Shown one piece after another: positions 61,771-64,000 of a DNA stretch of 64,000 bases. Numbering within the stretch: position 1 is the stretch's first letter; each line of letters begins with the position of its first letter. A model generated the notes under the pieces. That model was given only the letters and a program-made list of their open reading frames with translations. It searched no databases and was not told the origin of the DNA. The position numbers and the translations under genes were made by a program. This DNA comes from Atrina japonica (lineage: Eukaryota > Mollusca > Bivalvia > Pterioida > Pinnidae): the NCBI GenBank assembly GCA_030159075.1, contig BROG01000562.1:372001-436000 (forward strand), in the 5' to 3' direction.

Positions 61771-62850
61771 ATATGAATTTCCAACGGTTAAACTCCCAAA
61801 ATAAGATTTTATGGCATTGTACAATAAAAGTTCTGTTTTGGCAGTTTGGGGCATTCATACATAATCAAATTGTTAAAGTCTCGTTTCACATTTCAATCCG
61901 CAGTCTAGTTGAATTACAGATACTGCATGTTTTTCGCATTAGACAATCCTTAAGGAATTGTTGCCTTCTGTAACTAACTGTAACTATGCTGTAACTATGC
62001 TGTAATGCAATTCAATGTGAGGTAGGGTATTGTTTGAAATCTGTAAATTATATACATGTACAATATAAGCAATGTGAACAGAAGTCCAGTGAAAATAATA
62101 ATAATGATAAAAGTAATAAAATGAAAACCATTCCCAGAGTAGCAATAAATCCAACGGTTTTAATGAGTCAGTCACGTTATAGCAAACCAACAATTTTTAT
62201 GGATGGTCTTATGGTGTAGAATATATTTCATTGACTCATAGCCATTAAGTAAATCATAAGTGTCCAAAATAAGAAATATAAAGATCAGGCCGTTGCGTCA
62301 CGTCACCGTCGAAAGTGCTTGACGACGTACCATAAATAAACTAATAGAATTGTCGGTGTAAACTTATATCAATATTGAATTTTAAAATTCATTATACTGA
62401 TATAATGCCTAAATATAAATTTTAAAATATATTTTACTTGCATTTAAAAGCACAAATAATGTGATTTCTTGCGTCATCTATAACTTCCAGGATAAAAAAG
62501 CAGTCTATGGTGGCCTGTAACAGCAAAGAAAATAACCGTATTTTTGCAAATTTTAAACCCGTATTTTCTCATGAATGGATTGATTATTTCCCTGTTCTAG
62601 CTACTTTTATGGGAATATAGACCGGCATCTTTTGCAACTCATTTGAGGTATTTTTCTATTTGTCCATGTCCATATTCCTTACAATTCTTTTACCGATGGA
62701 AAGCTTTACACTGGAATTGATACGTCAATTTCTTTGAAAATGTTTTTCATTTTCTTCATTTAGGAATGGTTTTCTAAAGAAATGGTCAACTATTACCATG
62801 TCTTCCCCGGAATATAACTTTCAATGCACTGTTAGCATGGTGTGCAAATA

Positions 62851-62864
62851 GTTACTATGGTGAC
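62851..62864. promoter_or_regulatory. RFX X-box match
   Basis: Minus strand GTCACCATAGTAAC fits the RFX consensus GTNRCCNNRGYAAC at every position. Match is sequence-only. Confidence 0.4.
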
Positions 62865-63490
62865 TATTTATAAAACGAAGTAAAGCTTAATGATGTGCAC
62901 ACATTTTAATTTATTATCATGATTGTCTGAGTATACATTACTTTATAGAAAATGACTGCATATTGTCTTAAAATACATGGTAAGAAGCCATTATGTTTAG
63001 GTAAGCCGGTGTAAGTTGCTAGGATGACGTATGGTCGCTTGTGGTGTCTATTTGTTAGAATTTCTATGGAACATAAATGGCACAATACAATAATAAAATA
63101 TATTTGTTATTCATATTAATCATAACTGTTAATGAAAAGCACTGCACTGTTGTTATGGTGTGTTAATAGTTGCTATGGATATCCCTAACATAGAATAAAA
63201 ATATTAAAATTAAAACTACAGGCCAAAGTACATCTGGTAATAGAAATAAATGCACATCTGATTTAGTGAATAAGGCATTTCGCATTTCAATCCTTTTAAA
63301 TATAGGGTCCCTTTTAGTATACACTATAAATAGCACCTTTTATAAAACTTAAATGTGATACTTGGAATGTTTTCTTTTAAAGTTCTACTTTCAACTTAAA
63401 ATCTAAATCTAGAAATTTTTCAAATGGAGGATTTTTTTATGAAATTTCACCAACAGCAATAAGACCGTTGCTACGCAGAAAGTACAATTG

Positions 63491-63504
63491 GTTACCATAG
63501 CAAC
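63491..63504. promoter_or_regulatory. RFX X-box match
   Basis: Plus strand GTTACCATAGCAAC is a perfect, near-palindromic X-box. A third site at 63015-63028 (minus GTCATCCTAGCAAC) has one mismatch. Confidence 0.45.
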
Positions 63505-63925
63505 ACAGTCACTCATGAAGTTCAATTTTGCTAATTTTATTAAACAAATCAGTCTTTACTAATACAGATTTTTTTGTAAAAATAAAAAGACCCCCTGTTT
63601 TGAGAACTGCCTGATCTTTAGGTACACTAGTACTTAATTGTAGAGGGTATTACTAATATGAACAATTTTCAACTCGTTCTTGTGGCAAAATTGATGCGTT
63701 TTCAAATTGATATAAGGTTGTTGTTTACGCTTGACCGAAGAATTCCCGTAAATCAAAATAACCTTATACAATAGGACTAGTTTTTATGATAAACTTGAAA
63801 TTTTATTTGTCGGATCGGGAATAACTGAATTTTGTACAGGGATGTAATATCTATTTTTAGAATATTGAAAACAATTTAGAGTTGTCTTTCTTTGTAATTA
63901 GGCATTTTTGAATATTTTTGTAGAA

Positions 63926-64000
63926 ATGGGAAGAATTCGTCATGATCTGCCATATGCTGTACGAAACATCCCTCATCTTTTACTTTGCTTACAAAATAGG
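63926..64000 (+). CDS. Possible first coding exon running off the window
   Basis: Acceptor-like ATATTTTTGTAG is followed three bases later by an ATG; 25 codons stay open to the window edge (MGRIRHDLPYAVRN ...). Too short to identify. Confidence 0.22.
   Translation, partial: MGRIRHDLPYAVRNIPHLLLCLQNR

Larger units (their letters stand above)
62220..63925. other. Gene-free region with X-box-like sites
   Basis: AT-rich, no coding support. It has two loosely repeated blocks (62826-62883 and 63143-63200: GCACTGTT, TATGGTGTG, AATAGTT(A/G)CTATGG) and the sites listed next. Confidence 0.45.

Overview
The window looks like a piece of a metazoan genome, most likely a mollusc and probably a bivalve. 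It is AT-rich and intron-bearing, full of (TA)n and (CT)n microsatellites, and carries tRNA-derived SINEs, Penelope-like retroelements (PLEs), Gypsy remnants and MITE-like palindromes. There is no sign of operons, prophage or CRISPR. The species assignment is inferred from the mix of repeats and genes; nothing in the window proves it.

Real host genes are few. (1) Two tandem, same-strand type-B carboxylesterase/cholinesterase-like genes lie at 2529-4592 and 9421-11533. Both have an intact Ser-Glu-His triad, a signal peptide, one intron at the same codon and a hydrophobic C-terminal tail. (2) A putative multi-pass membrane protein has exons at 25192-25449 and 33594-33926, separated by an 8.1-kb intron packed with retroelement debris. 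(3) A small secreted six-cysteine peptide gene at about 43.69-47.83 kb has a TATA box, five exons and a poly(A) signal. (4) A paralogue of it sits on the minus strand at 58.5-59.4 kb and was recognised from the same exon phases, the same 125-nt exon and the same cysteine spacing. Its signal-peptide exon was not convincingly found.

The rest is mobile or repetitive DNA. PLE pieces lie at 13.0-13.8 kb (GIY-YIG endonuclease plus a consensus hammerhead ribozyme core), 17.1-18.8 kb, 39.6-40.7 kb, 41.5-41.8 kb and 48.8-50.6 kb (reverse transcriptase with YIDD). A repeated unit of about 367 bp carrying a second type of hammerhead-like motif occurs at six loci; it is directly attached to the 3' side of one PLE and forms a dimer at 46.1-46.6 kb. 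Other elements are Gypsy gag (25.8-26.6 kb) and pol (30.3-32.1 kb), a broken TatD-like hydrolase beside the pol remnant, a Tc1-like transposase fragment (18.8-19.3 kb), a pogo/CENP-B-type transposase relic (56.5-57.8 kb), a nested terminal-inverted-repeat element (19.6-23.4 kb), three tRNA-derived SINE families and three MITE-like families.

The two points most worth following up are the hammerhead-bearing PLE/retrozyme-like family, where the ribozyme core can be read directly, and the pair of secreted six-cysteine peptide genes. Splice sites are my own calls from consensus and reading frame; no transcript evidence was available.
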